Positions 41,695 through 51,013 of a DNA stretch of 64,000 bases are shown piece after piece. Within the stretch, counting starts at the first letter, position 1. Each line of letters starts with the position of its first letter. A program made the position numbers and the translations under genes. The stretch is taken from positions 868,001 through 932,000 of the forward strand of contig CP182107.1 of NCBI GenBank assembly GCA_051122655.1, in the 5' to 3' direction. Below the pieces are notes generated by a model, which did not search any database, had not been told where the DNA came from, and saw only the letters and a list, made by a program, of their open reading frames with translations. The DNA comes from Pasteurella sp030783905 (GTDB taxonomy: Bacteria; Pseudomonadota; Gammaproteobacteria; Enterobacterales; Pasteurellaceae).

Positions 41695-42123
41695 TTATTT
41701 GATTTGTTCTGTTGATAATTGCCAGCCAAGCTGTCTTAACTGCTTATAACGCTCACGCGCTAATACTTTCAAATGTTCTTCTACTGGCACAAAATCAATC
41801 ACCTGAGTAAAGCTACTGACATAATCGGGCACATCTACCTGTAAGTTAATTAACAGATCACGCCGTTGTGCATTACGCTTACCTTTCCAGCTCACTTCTA
41901 TCGGTGTGGCATACGTGGTCACCTCACCCGATAAATTATGTGGCACAAACTCATCTGCCTCTCTTGCCCACAAGGCTTCATCAATATCCAACGCTTGTTG
42001 CTCAGTTTCGCACGCAATCAATACCCGTTTACCGAGACGCCACGCTGACGCGGCAAAATCACAAGCCATTTTTTCCCTTTCTGCTTGCTCGCTTAATAAA
42101 TAAAATTGAGCATGTTTAGACAT
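41695..42123 (-). CDS. holC: DNA polymerase III chi subunit
   Basis: HolC binds HolD (psi) and SSB, linking the clamp loader to SSB-coated lagging-strand DNA. The 142-residue protein shows the family pattern 'FYLLSEQAEREKMACDFAASAWRLGKRVLIAC' (in part) and 'LWAREADEFVPHNLSGE', then 'DLLINLQVDVPDYVSSFTQVIDFVP'. Length is close to E. coli HolC (147). It is followed by the DIP1984-family gene and, farther on, tpx and valS. Confidence 0.92.
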   Translation of the reverse strand: MSKHAQFYLLSEQAEREKMACDFAASAWRLGKRVLIACETEQQALDIDEALWAREADEFVPHNLSGEVTTYATPIEVSWKGKRNAQRRDLLINLQVDVPDYVSSFTQVIDFVPVEEHLKVLARERYKQLRQLGWQLSTEQIK

Positions 42124-42258
42124 CGATAACTTAGCTCCTGAGTTAAAGGTATAACCTGACGATTTTAGCGAAAAATGGCAAGAAGATAAAACAATAATTG
42201 TCTGATTCTAAATTTTCTTCTCGCTTTGCATAAAATGTCCCAAAAAGTTACCGCACTT

Positions 42259-42274
42259 TATGATCTAAATCACA
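42259..42274 (+). promoter_or_regulatory. Candidate CRP site upstream of fumC
   Basis: TATGATCTAAATCACA fits TGTGA-N6-TCACA with one mismatch, 100 bp before the fumC ATG. An uptake signal (42250-42258) abuts it. Confidence 0.55.
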
Positions 42275-42373
42275 AAACTCAGTTTTGCCCTTTTGGATTG
42301 ATTCCACATCTACCCCGCAAGTGTTAGAATTCTTTCACTAATTTTCTGAATATTTAAAAAAAGAGGTAATACT

Positions 42374-43768
42374 ATGACATTTCGTATCGAAAAAGACACC
42401 ATGGGCGAAGTTCAAGTGCCAGCAGATAAATACTGGGCAGCACAAACTGAGCGTTCACGTAATAATTTCAAAATTGGTCCAGAAGCGTCTATGCCAAAAG
42501 AAATTATTGAAGCTTTTGGTTATTTGAAAAAAGCGGCGGCTTATGCAAACCATGATTTAGGCGTATTACCGATTGAAAAACGTGATTTAATTGCACAAGC
42601 TTGTGATGAAATCCTCGCCAATAAATTAGATGATCAGTTCCCGCTCGTCATTTGGCAAACTGGCTCAGGTACACAATCTAACATGAACCTCAACGAAGTC
42701 ATTTCAAACCGTGCACATGTGTTAAATGGCGGTAAACTCGGTGAGAAATCCATTATTCATCCAAATGATGATGTCAATAAATCGCAATCTTCCAACGATA
42801 CTTACCCAACCGCGATGCACATCGCTGCCTATAAAAAAGTGGTTGAGGTTACCATTCCATGCGTAGAACGTTTACAAAAAACCTTAGCGCAGAAAGCAGA
42901 AGCCTTTAAAGATGTGGTGAAAATTGGTCGAACTCACTTAATGGATGCCACCCCATTAACCTTAGGTCAAGAATTCTCTGCTTATGCGGCACAATTAGAT
43001 TTTGGTTTACGTGCTTTGAAAAATACGCTACCTCATTTAGCACAATTAGCCCTTGGTGGTACCGCGGTGGGTACAGGGTTAAATACACCAAAAGGTTATG
43101 ATGTGAAAGTAGCCGATTACATTGCAAAATTCACTGGCTTACCGTTTATTACGGCAGAAAATAAATTTGAAGCCTTAGCTACACATGATGCGGTAGTGGA
43201 AACACATGGTGCGTTAAAACAATTAGCGGTATCTTTATACAAAATTGCAAACGATATCCGTTTACTAGCCTCGGGTCCACGTTCTGGTATTGGTGAAATT
43301 TTAATTCCTGAAAATGAGCCTGGTTCATCCATCATGCCGGGTAAAGTTAACCCAACCCAATGTGAAGCCATGACAATGGTCTGTGCACAAGTGTTAGGGA
43401 ATGACACCACCATTTCCTTTGCGGGTACACAAGGTCATTTCCAATTAAACGTGTTTAAACCTGTTATGGCTGCGAACTTCTTACAATCGGCACAACTGCT
43501 AGCGGATGCTTGCGTATCCTTCGATGAACATTGTGCGGCAGGTATTGAGCCTAACTACCCACGCATCAAAAAACAACTGGATGATTCTTTAATGTTAGTG
43601 ACCGCATTAAATACGCATATTGGTTATGAAAATGCCGCGAAAATTGCGAAAACTGCACACAAAAATGGCACAACCTTAAAAGAAGAAGCGGTTAATTTAG
43701 GTTTATTAACCGCAGAACAATTTGATGAATGGGTACGCCCAGAAGATATGGTTGGAAGCTTAAAATAA
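42374..43768 (+). CDS. fumC: Fumarate hydratase class II
   Basis: FumC interconverts fumarate and malate without an iron-sulfur cluster, so it works under iron limitation or oxidative stress. The 464-residue protein has 'SGTQSNMNLNEVISNRA' (residues ~98-114), 'GRTHLMDATPLTLGQEFSAY' and the signature loop 'GSSIMPGKVNPTQCEAM' near residue 318. Aspartase is a relative, but the sequence is FumC-like throughout. A CRP candidate lies upstream, and a terminator (43785) ends the gene. Confidence 0.96.
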   Translation: MTFRIEKDTMGEVQVPADKYWAAQTERSRNNFKIGPEASMPKEIIEAFGYLKKAAAYANHDLGVLPIEKRDLIAQACDEILANKLDDQFPLVIWQTGSGTQSNMNLNEVISNRAHVLNGGKLGEKSIIHPNDDVNKSQSSNDTYPTAMHIAAYKKVVEVTIPCVERLQKTLAQKAEAFKDVVKIGRTHLMDATPLTLGQEFSAYAAQLDFGLRALKNTLPHLAQLALGGTAVGTGLNTPKGYDVKVADYIAKFTGLPFITAENKFEALATHDAVVETHGALKQLAVSLYKIANDIRLLASGPRSGIGEILIPENEPGSSIMPGKVNPTQCEAMTMVCAQVLGNDTTISFAGTQGHFQLNVFKPVMAANFLQSAQLLADACVSFDEHCAAGIEPNYPRIKKQLDDSLMLVTALNTHIGYENAAKIAKTAHKNGTTLKEEAVNLGLLTAEQFDEWVRPEDMVGSLK

Positions 43769-43784
43769 TCCATTAAATTTCAGG

Positions 43785-43815
43785 AAAAGGCGAGCGTAAA
43801 GTTCGCCTTTTGTTT
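43785..43815 (+). terminator. fumC terminator
   Basis: A 9-bp stem (43785-43793 with 43803-43811), 9-nt loop, T-rich tail. Confidence 0.85.
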
Positions 43816-43861
43816 ATTTGTTTTGTTATAATCAGCGCCAATCAGTTTTTAAAGCGGATCA

Positions 43862-44473
43862 ATGATGAAACTTAATCCTTTTTTCTTTTCACTGTTATTT
43901 TTCTTTTCTAGCCCCCTTTCTGCCCAATGGTTGAATGTGGGTAAAGCGGATTATAATTGGGGACCTTTCCACGTTTATACCATCAGCCTTTATACCGAAA
44001 CAGGAAAATATGAAGAAAATATACGTCCCTTAATGCTGACGTTTAATTATGCCAAGCCGATTGAAGGTAAAAATTTTGCTATCAGTTTAATTAAAGAAAT
44101 TGAGAATTTGCAACTCAACGCGATCGATACGAAACATTATCTCAACGCATTAAAAAGCATTTTTCCTGATATTTCACCAAATGATGTGCTGAGCTATATT
44201 GCCCTCGAAGAAAAAGGTTACTTTGTACTAAATGATACAATTTTGGATCAAGAATTTGATGCGACTTTTACGCAGGCGTTACTAAGTATCTGGTTATCAC
44301 CTAAAACGAATTTCCCGAAGTTACAACCTAAATTACTAGGTCATGAAAAAACAGAAAAAGAAGAAAAATTCCAAAATACAGCACCGAAAATTGCGCCTTT
44401 AACGGAAGACTTAACCAATCCTGAATTACCGCCCAACTACCCATTGGAAAATCGGGACAATGAGGTGTCATAA
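43862..44473 (+). CDS. Exported chalcone-isomerase-like protein
   Basis: A 203-residue protein with an N-terminal signal peptide (basic start, hydrophobic residues 6-18, cleavage likely after SPLSA near residue 21). The mature part begins 'QWLNVGKADYNWGPFHVYTISLYTETGKYE' (in part) and looks like the bacterial chalcone-isomerase-like (CHI-fold) periplasmic family, whose function is unknown. The C-terminus is Pro/Glu-rich. Start could be either of the first two ATG codons. It stands between fumC and ycfP, with a terminator on each side. Confidence 0.7.
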   Translation: MMKLNPFFFSLLFFFSSPLSAQWLNVGKADYNWGPFHVYTISLYTETGKYEENIRPLMLTFNYAKPIEGKNFAISLIKEIENLQLNAIDTKHYLNALKSIFPDISPNDVLSYIALEEKGYFVLNDTILDQEFDATFTQALLSIWLSPKTNFPKLQPKLLGHEKTEKEEKFQNTAPKIAPLTEDLTNPELPPNYPLENRDNEVS

Positions 44474-44476
44474 TAT

Positions 44477-44515
44477 ACCAAAGACGACTATTTTCATGTC
44501 GTCTTTGGTGTTTTT
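44477..44515. terminator. Bidirectional terminator between convergent genes
   Basis: A 12-bp perfect stem (44477-44488 with 44498-44509), 9-nt loop and a T run on the plus strand; it overlaps the ycfP stop. Confidence 0.9.
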
Positions 44516-45053
44516 AAGCTTGTTTGAAGGCTTTAATACGCTGTAGATGGTGAGAAATTTTCTTAAATTTGTGTGTTTCCACTTCATCCCAAATAATCTC
44601 ATAAAATGGTGACAAAAGTGCTGCGCTGCGCTGAGAATCCAGTATCCCATCCTCTTTGGAAAGAAAGACTAAGCATTTTCCTTTATTTTTTTCTCTGAAA
44701 TTGTTCACACATTTTGTTTCAATATCTTTATATTCTTCAGGACGATCAATTTTCTCTGTCATATTTTCATATGGGAAGAGATTCGGATTAAAGATCGCTT
44801 GTTTGATACCACATAAAAAACCAATCCGTTCAGACCAATATCCGCCCAATCCCACGCCACAAATTAAAGGCGCAGAATCCTTGCTTTCAGACACTAATTT
44901 GTGAACTTCTTTCAATAGAAATTGCATGTCATGACGTGGATGTAGCGTACTGTAATTGATAAAACGCACATCTTCATCAATAAATTTCAGTTGCATCACT
45001 TTTTCATGATTGCCCGGACTACTTGAATCAAACCCATGTAAATAAATAATCAT
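44514..45053 (-). CDS. ycfP: YcfP-family alpha/beta hydrolase-like protein
   Basis: A 179-residue UPF0227 protein. Family features are 'MIIYLHGFDSSSPGNHEKV' at the N-terminus, a modified nucleophile elbow 'CGVGLGGYWSERIGFL' (GxGxGG in place of GxSxG) and 'NPNLFPYENM'. E. coli YcfP has 180 residues and no established enzyme activity; the absence of the catalytic Ser at the elbow suggests a non-hydrolytic role. It lies 30 bp downstream of rimK, so it may be co-transcribed. Confidence 0.88.
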   Translation of the reverse strand: MIIYLHGFDSSSPGNHEKVMQLKFIDEDVRFINYSTLHPRHDMQFLLKEVHKLVSESKDSAPLICGVGLGGYWSERIGFLCGIKQAIFNPNLFPYENMTEKIDRPEEYKDIETKCVNNFREKNKGKCLVFLSKEDGILDSQRSAALLSPFYEIIWDEVETHKFKKISHHLQRIKAFKQA

Positions 45054-45083
45054 TTATGACTCCTTAATTTCAACAGCTCTCTT

Positions 45084-46001
45084 TTACCCATTTTGCAACG
45101 CTTGATATTTTTTCTCAAGATGTACAATCATTTGTAGTGCAATATCAATCCCGCTGGTTTTTTCTATCATTTCAAGACCTGGACTGGCATTGACTTCCAA
45201 CACTAAAGTGCCTCGTTTCGCACGAATCAGATCCACCCCTGCGATATCTAATCCTAACGCTTTTGTTGCTTGCACGGCTATATTTTTTTCTCCTTCAGAC
45301 AACATCACTTTTTCCGCCGAACCGCCACGGTGAAAATTAGCACGAAATTCGCCATTTTGGCTCATACGCTGCATGCTCGCCACAACCCGTTCACCAATCA
45401 CAAAACAGCGTAAATCTGCCCCATTCGCCTCTTCAATAAATTCTTGTGCGAGCACTGGCACTTCAGCTTGTTTTAAAGTCTCTAAAATACTGACCGCACT
45501 TTGTTTCTTCTCTGCGAGAATCACACCTATACCTTGCGCCCCCGTTAAAGTTTTCAAGATGGTCGGGGATGGGACATAGTGCATCGTATTCGGTGCATGA
45601 AATTCTGAACCAGCTAACAGAGAGCTTGGGATTGCAATACCTTGCGCCATCAACAGTTGTAAACTTTGCCATTTATCACGCGCTTGTAAAAATGCCGTGG
45701 CTGAATTTAAGCAAGGCACATTTTGTGCTTCAAAATGGCGTAACACCGCACAACCCATTTGGGTACTTTGTGAACCAAAACGAGGAATAATGGCATCATA
45801 ACTCGGTAAAACGGTAGGTGGGCTGTCTATTGCTGTCTGATAGAAAATCTCAAAGTGCGGTGAATGTTCAGAAAGTTTTAGCAAGCAACGATTGGGATCA
45901 AGAATATCCATTTGGTGTCCACTATTTTCTGCTGCCTCTTTCAAACGTTGACAGCTATATAAGCGTGGCTCACGACATAACATTAGTAATTTCATAACCA
46001 T
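45084..46001 (-). CDS. rimK: RimK-type ATP-grasp ligase (ribosomal protein S6 glutamylation)
   Basis: RimK adds glutamates to the C-terminus of ribosomal protein S6 and can make poly-alpha-glutamate. The 305-residue protein has the N-terminal 'MKLLMLCREPRLYSCQRLKEAA', the ATP-grasp elements 'TILKTLTGAQGIGVIL' and 'AQEFIEEANGADLRCFVIG', and the metal-binding 'VLEVNASPGLEMIEK'. The first ATG (46001) or the one two codons on (45995) could be used; neither has a strong ribosome-binding site. It diverges from grxA, echoing the E. coli grxA-...-rimK neighbourhood. Confidence 0.92.
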   Translation of the reverse strand: MVMKLLMLCREPRLYSCQRLKEAAENSGHQMDILDPNRCLLKLSEHSPHFEIFYQTAIDSPPTVLPSYDAIIPRFGSQSTQMGCAVLRHFEAQNVPCLNSATAFLQARDKWQSLQLLMAQGIAIPSSLLAGSEFHAPNTMHYVPSPTILKTLTGAQGIGVILAEKKQSAVSILETLKQAEVPVLAQEFIEEANGADLRCFVIGERVVASMQRMSQNGEFRANFHRGGSAEKVMLSEGEKNIAVQATKALGLDIAGVDLIRAKRGTLVLEVNASPGLEMIEKTSGIDIALQMIVHLEKKYQALQNG

Positions 46002-46153
46002 TCACAAGGAAACAAAAAGAGATAATAAATAATTATATTACACTAAGCGCAGTGGCGCTGAAAAATACTTTATTCTTTTTCTTGGTATACGGTAAAATGT
46101 TTCCGTTTTGATCCGTATCAAATCATGTTTTTTATTCAAATAAGGAAATAGAT

Positions 46154-46417
46154 ATGTTCGTTGTCATCTTTGGGCGCTCAGGTTGCCCGTATTGTGTTCG
46201 TGCTAAAAACTTAGCTGACAAATTAAAACAAAGTTTACCCGATTTCGATTACCGTTATGTGGATATCATCGCTGAAGGCATTTCTAAAGCAGATTTATCC
46301 AAATCAGTCGGTAAGCCTGTTGAAACCGTCCCACAAATTTTCATTGATGAAAAACCTATCGGTGGCTGTACTGATTTTGAGGCCTTAATGAAGGCACAAT
46401 TTAATATTGTTGCCTAA
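46154..46417 (+). CDS. grxA: Glutaredoxin 1
   Basis: An 87-residue dithiol glutaredoxin with the redox motif 'GCPYCVRAK' (CPYC, residues 11-14), the cis-Pro loop 'ETVPQIFIDEKPIGGCTDF' and the length of E. coli GrxA (85). It reduces ribonucleotide reductase, PAPS reductase and protein disulfides with glutathione. It diverges from rimK; a strong terminator follows, then argA. Confidence 0.95.
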   Translation: MFVVIFGRSGCPYCVRAKNLADKLKQSLPDFDYRYVDIIAEGISKADLSKSVGKPVETVPQIFIDEKPIGGCTDFEALMKAQFNIVA

Positions 46418-46427
46418 TAGCACTAAC

Positions 46428-46462
46428 AAAAATGCGATGATGATTTCATCGCATTTTTTATT
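46428..46462 (+). terminator. grxA terminator
   Basis: A 13-bp perfect stem (46428-46440 with 46446-46458), 5-nt loop and a T run. Confidence 0.92.
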
Positions 46463-46492
46463 GCATGAAAATTTTGCTTGCACAAGACAAGA

Positions 46493-46531
46493 AATGAATA
46501 TAAATTCAACAAAAATGAATAATTATAAATG
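46493..46531 (+). promoter_or_regulatory. Tandem ARG boxes (ArgR operators) of argA
   Basis: Box 1 (46493-46510) has the exact core TGAAT-ATAA-ATTCA. Box 2 (46514-46531) begins TGAAT-AATT-AT and is degenerate on its right half. The boxes are 3 bp apart, the spacing of paired ARG boxes in E. coli. The second overlaps the argA ribosome-binding region, so bound ArgR-arginine would block expression. Confidence 0.75.
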
Positions 46532-46540
46532 GAGTTGCCG

Positions 46541-47854
46541 ATGCGTAGCACAGAATTGGTTCATTGGTTTAGACAGTCCACCCCTTATGTCAACATGCAT
46601 AGAAGCAAAACCTTTGTCATTATGCTTGATGGCGATACTATTGCTTGTCAAAATTTTGTTAATATTATCAATGATATCAGCTTACTTCATAGCTTAGGTA
46701 TTAAGCTCGTTATAGTGTTTGGTGCTCGCTATCAAATTAATCAGCTGTTAAAGCAACATCAGGTTGAATCGGTCTATCATAAAAATATTCGTGTCACTGA
46801 CTTAAATTGTTTAGAACTGGTGAAACAAGCGGTCGGAAAACTCAATTGCGATATTGTCTCACGCTTATCACTACGCCTTCCCCATTCGCCATTAATTGAT
46901 GTGGTCACGGGTAACTTCATACTCGCACAGCCGATTGGAGTGGATGACGGTATCGATTATCAATTAAGTGGCAAAATTCGTCGTATTAATATTGACAGTA
47001 TTCAGCAACAATTGGCACGCGATGCGATTGTCTTAATTGGGCCCATTGCGCCCTCTGTGACTGGGGAAAGCTTTAATTTACCTTTCGAGGAAATCGCCTC
47101 ACAACTGGCGATTAAATTAAAAGCGGAAAAACTGATCGGTTTTTCTTCAACACAGGGGATCTTAGATGAAAATCAGCAAACGATCAGCGATTTACTCCCG
47201 CAAGAAGCGGAACTTTATTTAGATAAATTGATACAACAAAATCAATATCACAGCTCCCAAGCGCGCTTTTTGCAAGCCGCAATTGAAGTCTGTCGCTTTG
47301 GTATCAAACGTTCTCATTTGATCAGCTACGAAGAAGATGGCGCCTTATTGCAGGAATTATTTACCCGTGATGGTGTCGGTACTCAGTTGTCTATGGAACA
47401 TTCTGAAACGGTTCGCTTAGCGACAGTCAGTGATATTCCAGCTTTACTCGAGTTGATTCGTCCACTTGAACAACAAGGCATTTTAGTCAAACGTTCGCGT
47501 GAACAATTAGAAATGGAGATTAATCACTATACGATTATTGATCGTGATGGCGTGATCATTGCTTGTGCCGCATTAAAATGCTATGACGATGAAAAAATGG
47601 CAGAAATGGCTTGTGTTGCGGTTCACCCGGATTATCGTAATTCTTCGCGTGGCGACATTTTATTAGAAGCGATCCAAAAGCGCGCTAAACAACTGGGTAT
47701 TGAAAAACTATTTGTGCTCACCACACGCACCGTACATTGGTTTCAGGAAAGAGGTTTCCAACTCGCAGAGATCGCAGATTTACCCGAAAAAAAACGACAA
47801 CATTATAATTATCAACGTCGATCCAAAATTTTAATTCAAGATCTGAATCAATAA
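46541..47854 (+). CDS. argA: N-acetylglutamate synthase
   Basis: ArgA makes N-acetylglutamate from glutamate and acetyl-CoA, the first and arginine-inhibited step of arginine synthesis. The 437-residue protein has an N-terminal amino-acid-kinase domain (residues ~1-285, 'LGIKLVIVFGARYQINQLL') and a C-terminal GNAT domain ('MACVAVHPDYRNSSRGDILLEAI' in part, the acetyl-CoA site). The ATG at 46541 follows GGAG; a longer frame begins four codons upstream inside ARG box 2. Paired ARG boxes precede it; OTCase and argG of the same pathway lie elsewhere in the window. Confidence 0.95.
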   Translation: MRSTELVHWFRQSTPYVNMHRSKTFVIMLDGDTIACQNFVNIINDISLLHSLGIKLVIVFGARYQINQLLKQHQVESVYHKNIRVTDLNCLELVKQAVGKLNCDIVSRLSLRLPHSPLIDVVTGNFILAQPIGVDDGIDYQLSGKIRRINIDSIQQQLARDAIVLIGPIAPSVTGESFNLPFEEIASQLAIKLKAEKLIGFSSTQGILDENQQTISDLLPQEAELYLDKLIQQNQYHSSQARFLQAAIEVCRFGIKRSHLISYEEDGALLQELFTRDGVGTQLSMEHSETVRLATVSDIPALLELIRPLEQQGILVKRSREQLEMEINHYTIIDRDGVIIACAALKCYDDEKMAEMACVAVHPDYRNSSRGDILLEAIQKRAKQLGIEKLFVLTTRTVHWFQERGFQLAEIADLPEKKRQHYNYQRRSKILIQDLNQ

Positions 47855-47875
47855 AAAGGCTAACTGGGTTAGCCT
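47853..47875 (-). terminator. manA terminator
   Basis: An 8-bp stem (47857-47864 with 47868-47875), 3-nt loop, followed by five T on the minus strand; overlaps the argA stop. Confidence 0.8.
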
Positions 47876-47898
47876 ATTCTATTTTGTGTTTTGATCAC

Positions 47899-49101
47899 TT
47901 AAGGCAGGGCGGCAATTACACAATACCCGTCTTCCAGCCCAGTAATGTCATACTTGGTTTCACTTTCAATAAACGCTGACTGCCCTTGTTGTAATGCGAG
48001 AACGGTCGTACCTTGAGAAAGTGTCACTTTTCCTTTCATCACTAACAAAATTTGGGCGCTTTGTGCTTCACAGGATTGAGTCTGTCCGACTTGATAACGA
48101 AAACGGCTGAGCGAGAAATCTTGAGCAGGTGTCTGATAGGTAATGTAAGCCTGTTGTGTAGGTGCGACAGGAATAATTTCAGGCACGACTTCACGGCAAT
48201 CAATAATCGCTAACAACGCTTGAATATCCACATGTTTCGGTGTTAAACCGCCACGAATCACGTTATCTGAACAGGCCATTAATTCAATATTTTGTCCACG
48301 TAAATAGGCATGTGGAATACCCGCATCTTGAAAAATCCCTTCGCCTTCGCGTAAATGCACAATATTAAATAAATAAAAGCAAACAAGTCCTGCATCTAAT
48401 TTGGATGGCGAAATCGCCATCGCTTCCATCGTATAAAGTACCCAATAATCAGGATTAGTCGGTTCAAGTTGGTTAGCCGCATACTTCGCTTGATTTTCAT
48501 CGATTATAGGCAATAACCATTGGGCTAACTGGGCTTGATCTGCTTGCATAATGTCTGCGTAAAAGGCATGTATTGCTTGTTGTGCAAGCTTAGCCGCAAG
48601 AGGTTGTAAAGAAGGACGTGCGTTTAAGGTCGCTAACATCGCTGCTTTGGTTTTAAACCCATGTAATAACCAAAAATCGGATAAAGCAATCATCATTTCG
48701 GGTTTGTGATTATTGTCTTTATAAGTCCGAGTCGGATCAGTTAAGGCGACACCTTGTGCATTCTCTTGTGCAAACCCAACTTCTGCCTGTTTTTTGGTCG
48801 GATGTAATTGGATCGACAAGGGTTTTGCCACATCTAAAATTTTTAATAAATAAGGTAATTCTGTGCCAAATTTGGATACACTTTTTTCGCCAAGTGCGGT
48901 TGGATTTTTAGCTAAAAATTCAAGCAAAGAAATGGCTTCTCCCTCCATCTCAAGCATAGAAGGGGCTGATACATGAGCGCCTAACCACCACTCCGCATAA
49001 TACTGTTCTGTTTCTTTTTTAATTCCGAGCAAGGCAGGTAAATAGTCTTTTCCCCCCCAAACATAGTGTTGTACACGCCCCGTTAATTGATAAATTCCCA
49101 T
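47899..49101 (-). CDS. manA: Mannose-6-phosphate isomerase
   Basis: ManA converts mannose-6-phosphate to fructose-6-phosphate, the step after uptake by the mannose PTS encoded 2 kb upstream. The 400-residue type I enzyme has the zinc-site words 'SIQLHPTKKQAEVGF' (residues ~97-111), 'NNHKPEMMIAL' (Glu ligand) and 'GIPHAYLRGQNIELMACSDNVIRGGLTPKH' (in part, near residue 255). It starts 11 bp after the YobD-like gene, so the two are probably co-transcribed. Confidence 0.96.
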   Translation of the reverse strand: MGIYQLTGRVQHYVWGGKDYLPALLGIKKETEQYYAEWWLGAHVSAPSMLEMEGEAISLLEFLAKNPTALGEKSVSKFGTELPYLLKILDVAKPLSIQLHPTKKQAEVGFAQENAQGVALTDPTRTYKDNNHKPEMMIALSDFWLLHGFKTKAAMLATLNARPSLQPLAAKLAQQAIHAFYADIMQADQAQLAQWLLPIIDENQAKYAANQLEPTNPDYWVLYTMEAMAISPSKLDAGLVCFYLFNIVHLREGEGIFQDAGIPHAYLRGQNIELMACSDNVIRGGLTPKHVDIQALLAIIDCREVVPEIIPVAPTQQAYITYQTPAQDFSLSRFRYQVGQTQSCEAQSAQILLVMKGKVTLSQGTTVLALQQGQSAFIESETKYDITGLEDGYCVIAALP

Positions 49102-49112
49102 CTTTTCCCTTC

Positions 49113-49571
49113 TTATTTATAACCACCAAAAAATTGAATCACTCGTTCACGATCCTCATCTGTCAGTAAATGCACGAGCAACCGTTTCCCACTGTTCATA
49201 TCAATTACTAAAATATTGTTTTCTGCCAAATGCAGTTGATGAATATTGGCATATTGAAAATAAATATTACCAAAGAAAAACCCTTTCTCTTTTAACAGCA
49301 ACACTGGGGTACGAATAAAAGCGGCATACACACTCAGTAAAATTAAAGCGGTTAATAAGTACAGAGTGACCGACGAAAGATTGGTATAAGTTTGGTAAAT
49401 GATGATGCCTATTAATAGGCTAAAAATTAACGCATCCTTTTGTCCCTGCTTTTTGAGATGTACCTTGAGTAAAGTTTTACCTTTCCAACAGTCCATGAAA
49501 AACTGATCGTAAAAAGCATAAAATAAAAAGCAGAAAATACCCAAACACAGTAAGACGTTTATTATCATCAA
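49113..49571 (-). CDS. YobD-like (UPF0266/DUF986) inner-membrane protein
   Basis: A 152-residue protein with three hydrophobic segments (residues ~3-22, 46-62, 66-86) and a C-terminal cytoplasmic tail ending 'HLLTDEDRERVIQFFGGYK'. It fits the UPF0266 family of E. coli YobD, which lies just after manXYZ there. Here it lies between manA and the porin, again in the mannose neighbourhood, which supports the family call. Function is unknown. Confidence 0.75.
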   Translation of the reverse strand: MMIINVLLCLGIFCFLFYAFYDQFFMDCWKGKTLLKVHLKKQGQKDALIFSLLIGIIIYQTYTNLSSVTLYLLTALILLSVYAAFIRTPVLLLKEKGFFFGNIYFQYANIHQLHLAENNILVIDMNSGKRLLVHLLTDEDRERVIQFFGGYK

Positions 49572-49729
49572 TTATATTACTCACAAATAAATTACTTAGC
49601 TTTATTTTACAAAAAAGCGATGAACACATTCCGCTTTTTTATTTCCCTATCGGATTAGAGATTAGAAGAACATGTCTAAACCCACACAAAGTCGTTAAAG
49701 TCCACACAAAAGTATCAATAACATTGCGA

Positions 49730-49762
49730 AAAAAGATAGACATCATGTCTATCTTTTTATAC
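49730..49762 (-). terminator. Porin gene terminator
   Basis: A 14-bp inverted repeat (49730-49743 with 49745-49758) with A and T runs at both ends, 21 bp beyond the porin stop. Confidence 0.85.
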
Positions 49763-49782
49763 GCGACTTTTCCGATAGAAAA

Positions 49783-50901
49783 CTAGAAAAATACGCGTAA
49801 CCCTACTCCTAATTTATTATTTTTTACCTGATGGCTTGTACTGAATGCTTTGACAGTTGGATGAACTTGATAATCATAAATATCAGAGGTTGCTTTCGCT
49901 TTCTCATACGCATATTCAACATAAGCTAATACATTCTTATGCAGTTGATAATCTGTACCGACAATCAACGTATCTACGCTTTTTTTCCAATTATGCACCA
50001 CTAGGTAGTCAACTTCAGTGCCAAATGCTAGATGATTTTTGACTTTTACATTGTTCCACTGAACATACACTTTGGACGGTTCAGTCACTTGATAAGAAGC
50101 AGATACTAATAAAGTCTGTATCGTTTTTTCTTTTGTATCATGTTCTTTACTGATCATTTTACCATATTCTGCGCCAAAACTCATAGAACCATACACAACT
50201 TGTGCAGCCGTTCTCCAAGTAATATTAGTATATGCAGTTCGCGTACTCTCATAATCATATTTATTCACACCATAACCTGCTGCTAAATTTAACACTAAAT
50301 CCTGCGCTAACGCACTGCGATAGAATAACGACGTTTGATAAGCATATTTATCTTCGTAATTACCTAGCAGATTATCTTTGACTGAAGTTTTTCTGTTCGC
50401 ATTACCAAATACATAATCCAAACCTAAACTAAAACCGTGCCATTCTACTGAACGGAATTTAATAGATTTCTCAGCAGAAATTAATAAATTATTGCCACCG
50501 CCCCAAGCATAAGCATTATCATTAAGCTGGACATCATCTCCATTGGTCGCTTGTTTACCAAAAGTTAAAGTACCGATCCCTTCATAAGCCAGCCCCGCAA
50601 ATAACTTATTGACGGTCGGATGACCAAATTTACCTGAGGAAAATACATTATCCTCACTATCAAATCGGATTTCTAAACCACTTACTGCACTTAAACCACG
50701 CCCTAATTGATGAGTTACTTTCACGTCTAAACGAGAATCATCATTTTTTAAATCCACCCTTTTATTTTTTTCTTTAACGAGTAATACTCGAACGGATCCC
50801 CCAAGCTCGACAGTCGTGCCATCGTTATGATAAATAATACTGGCATGTGCTGAAGTAGCAAATACGGCTATTGTTGCTAGTGGGATGATTGTTTTTTTCA
50901 T
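49783..50901 (-). CDS. General porin, OmpH/OmpP2 type
   Basis: A 372-residue outer-membrane beta-barrel. The N-terminal signal peptide (MKKTIIPLATIAVFATSAHA) is cleaved near residue 20. The mature start 'SIIYHNDGTTVELGGSVRVLLVKEKN' resembles Pasteurella OmpH and Haemophilus P2. 'LTFGKQATNGDD' is the conserved porin turn, alternating strands follow, and the last residue is Phe. P. multocida carries several OmpH paralogues; which one this is cannot be decided from the sequence alone. It stands between the yobD-manA pair and manXYZ, all on the minus strand, with its own terminator. Confidence 0.88.
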   Translation of the reverse strand: MKKTIIPLATIAVFATSAHASIIYHNDGTTVELGGSVRVLLVKEKNKRVDLKNDDSRLDVKVTHQLGRGLSAVSGLEIRFDSEDNVFSSGKFGHPTVNKLFAGLAYEGIGTLTFGKQATNGDDVQLNDNAYAWGGGNNLLISAEKSIKFRSVEWHGFSLGLDYVFGNANRKTSVKDNLLGNYEDKYAYQTSLFYRSALAQDLVLNLAAGYGVNKYDYESTRTAYTNITWRTAAQVVYGSMSFGAEYGKMISKEHDTKEKTIQTLLVSASYQVTEPSKVYVQWNNVKVKNHLAFGTEVDYLVVHNWKKSVDTLIVGTDYQLHKNVLAYVEYAYEKAKATSDIYDYQVHPTVKAFSTSHQVKNNKLGVGLRVFF

Positions 50902-51013
50902 TAATGTTGATCCTCTTAAAACTTAGGTTATGTATAAAGCAGGATAATTTTTATAATAAAATCAATTACTTTATATCGCGGACAATTCTCACCCTCTCAA
51001 ACCTATATGTCAA

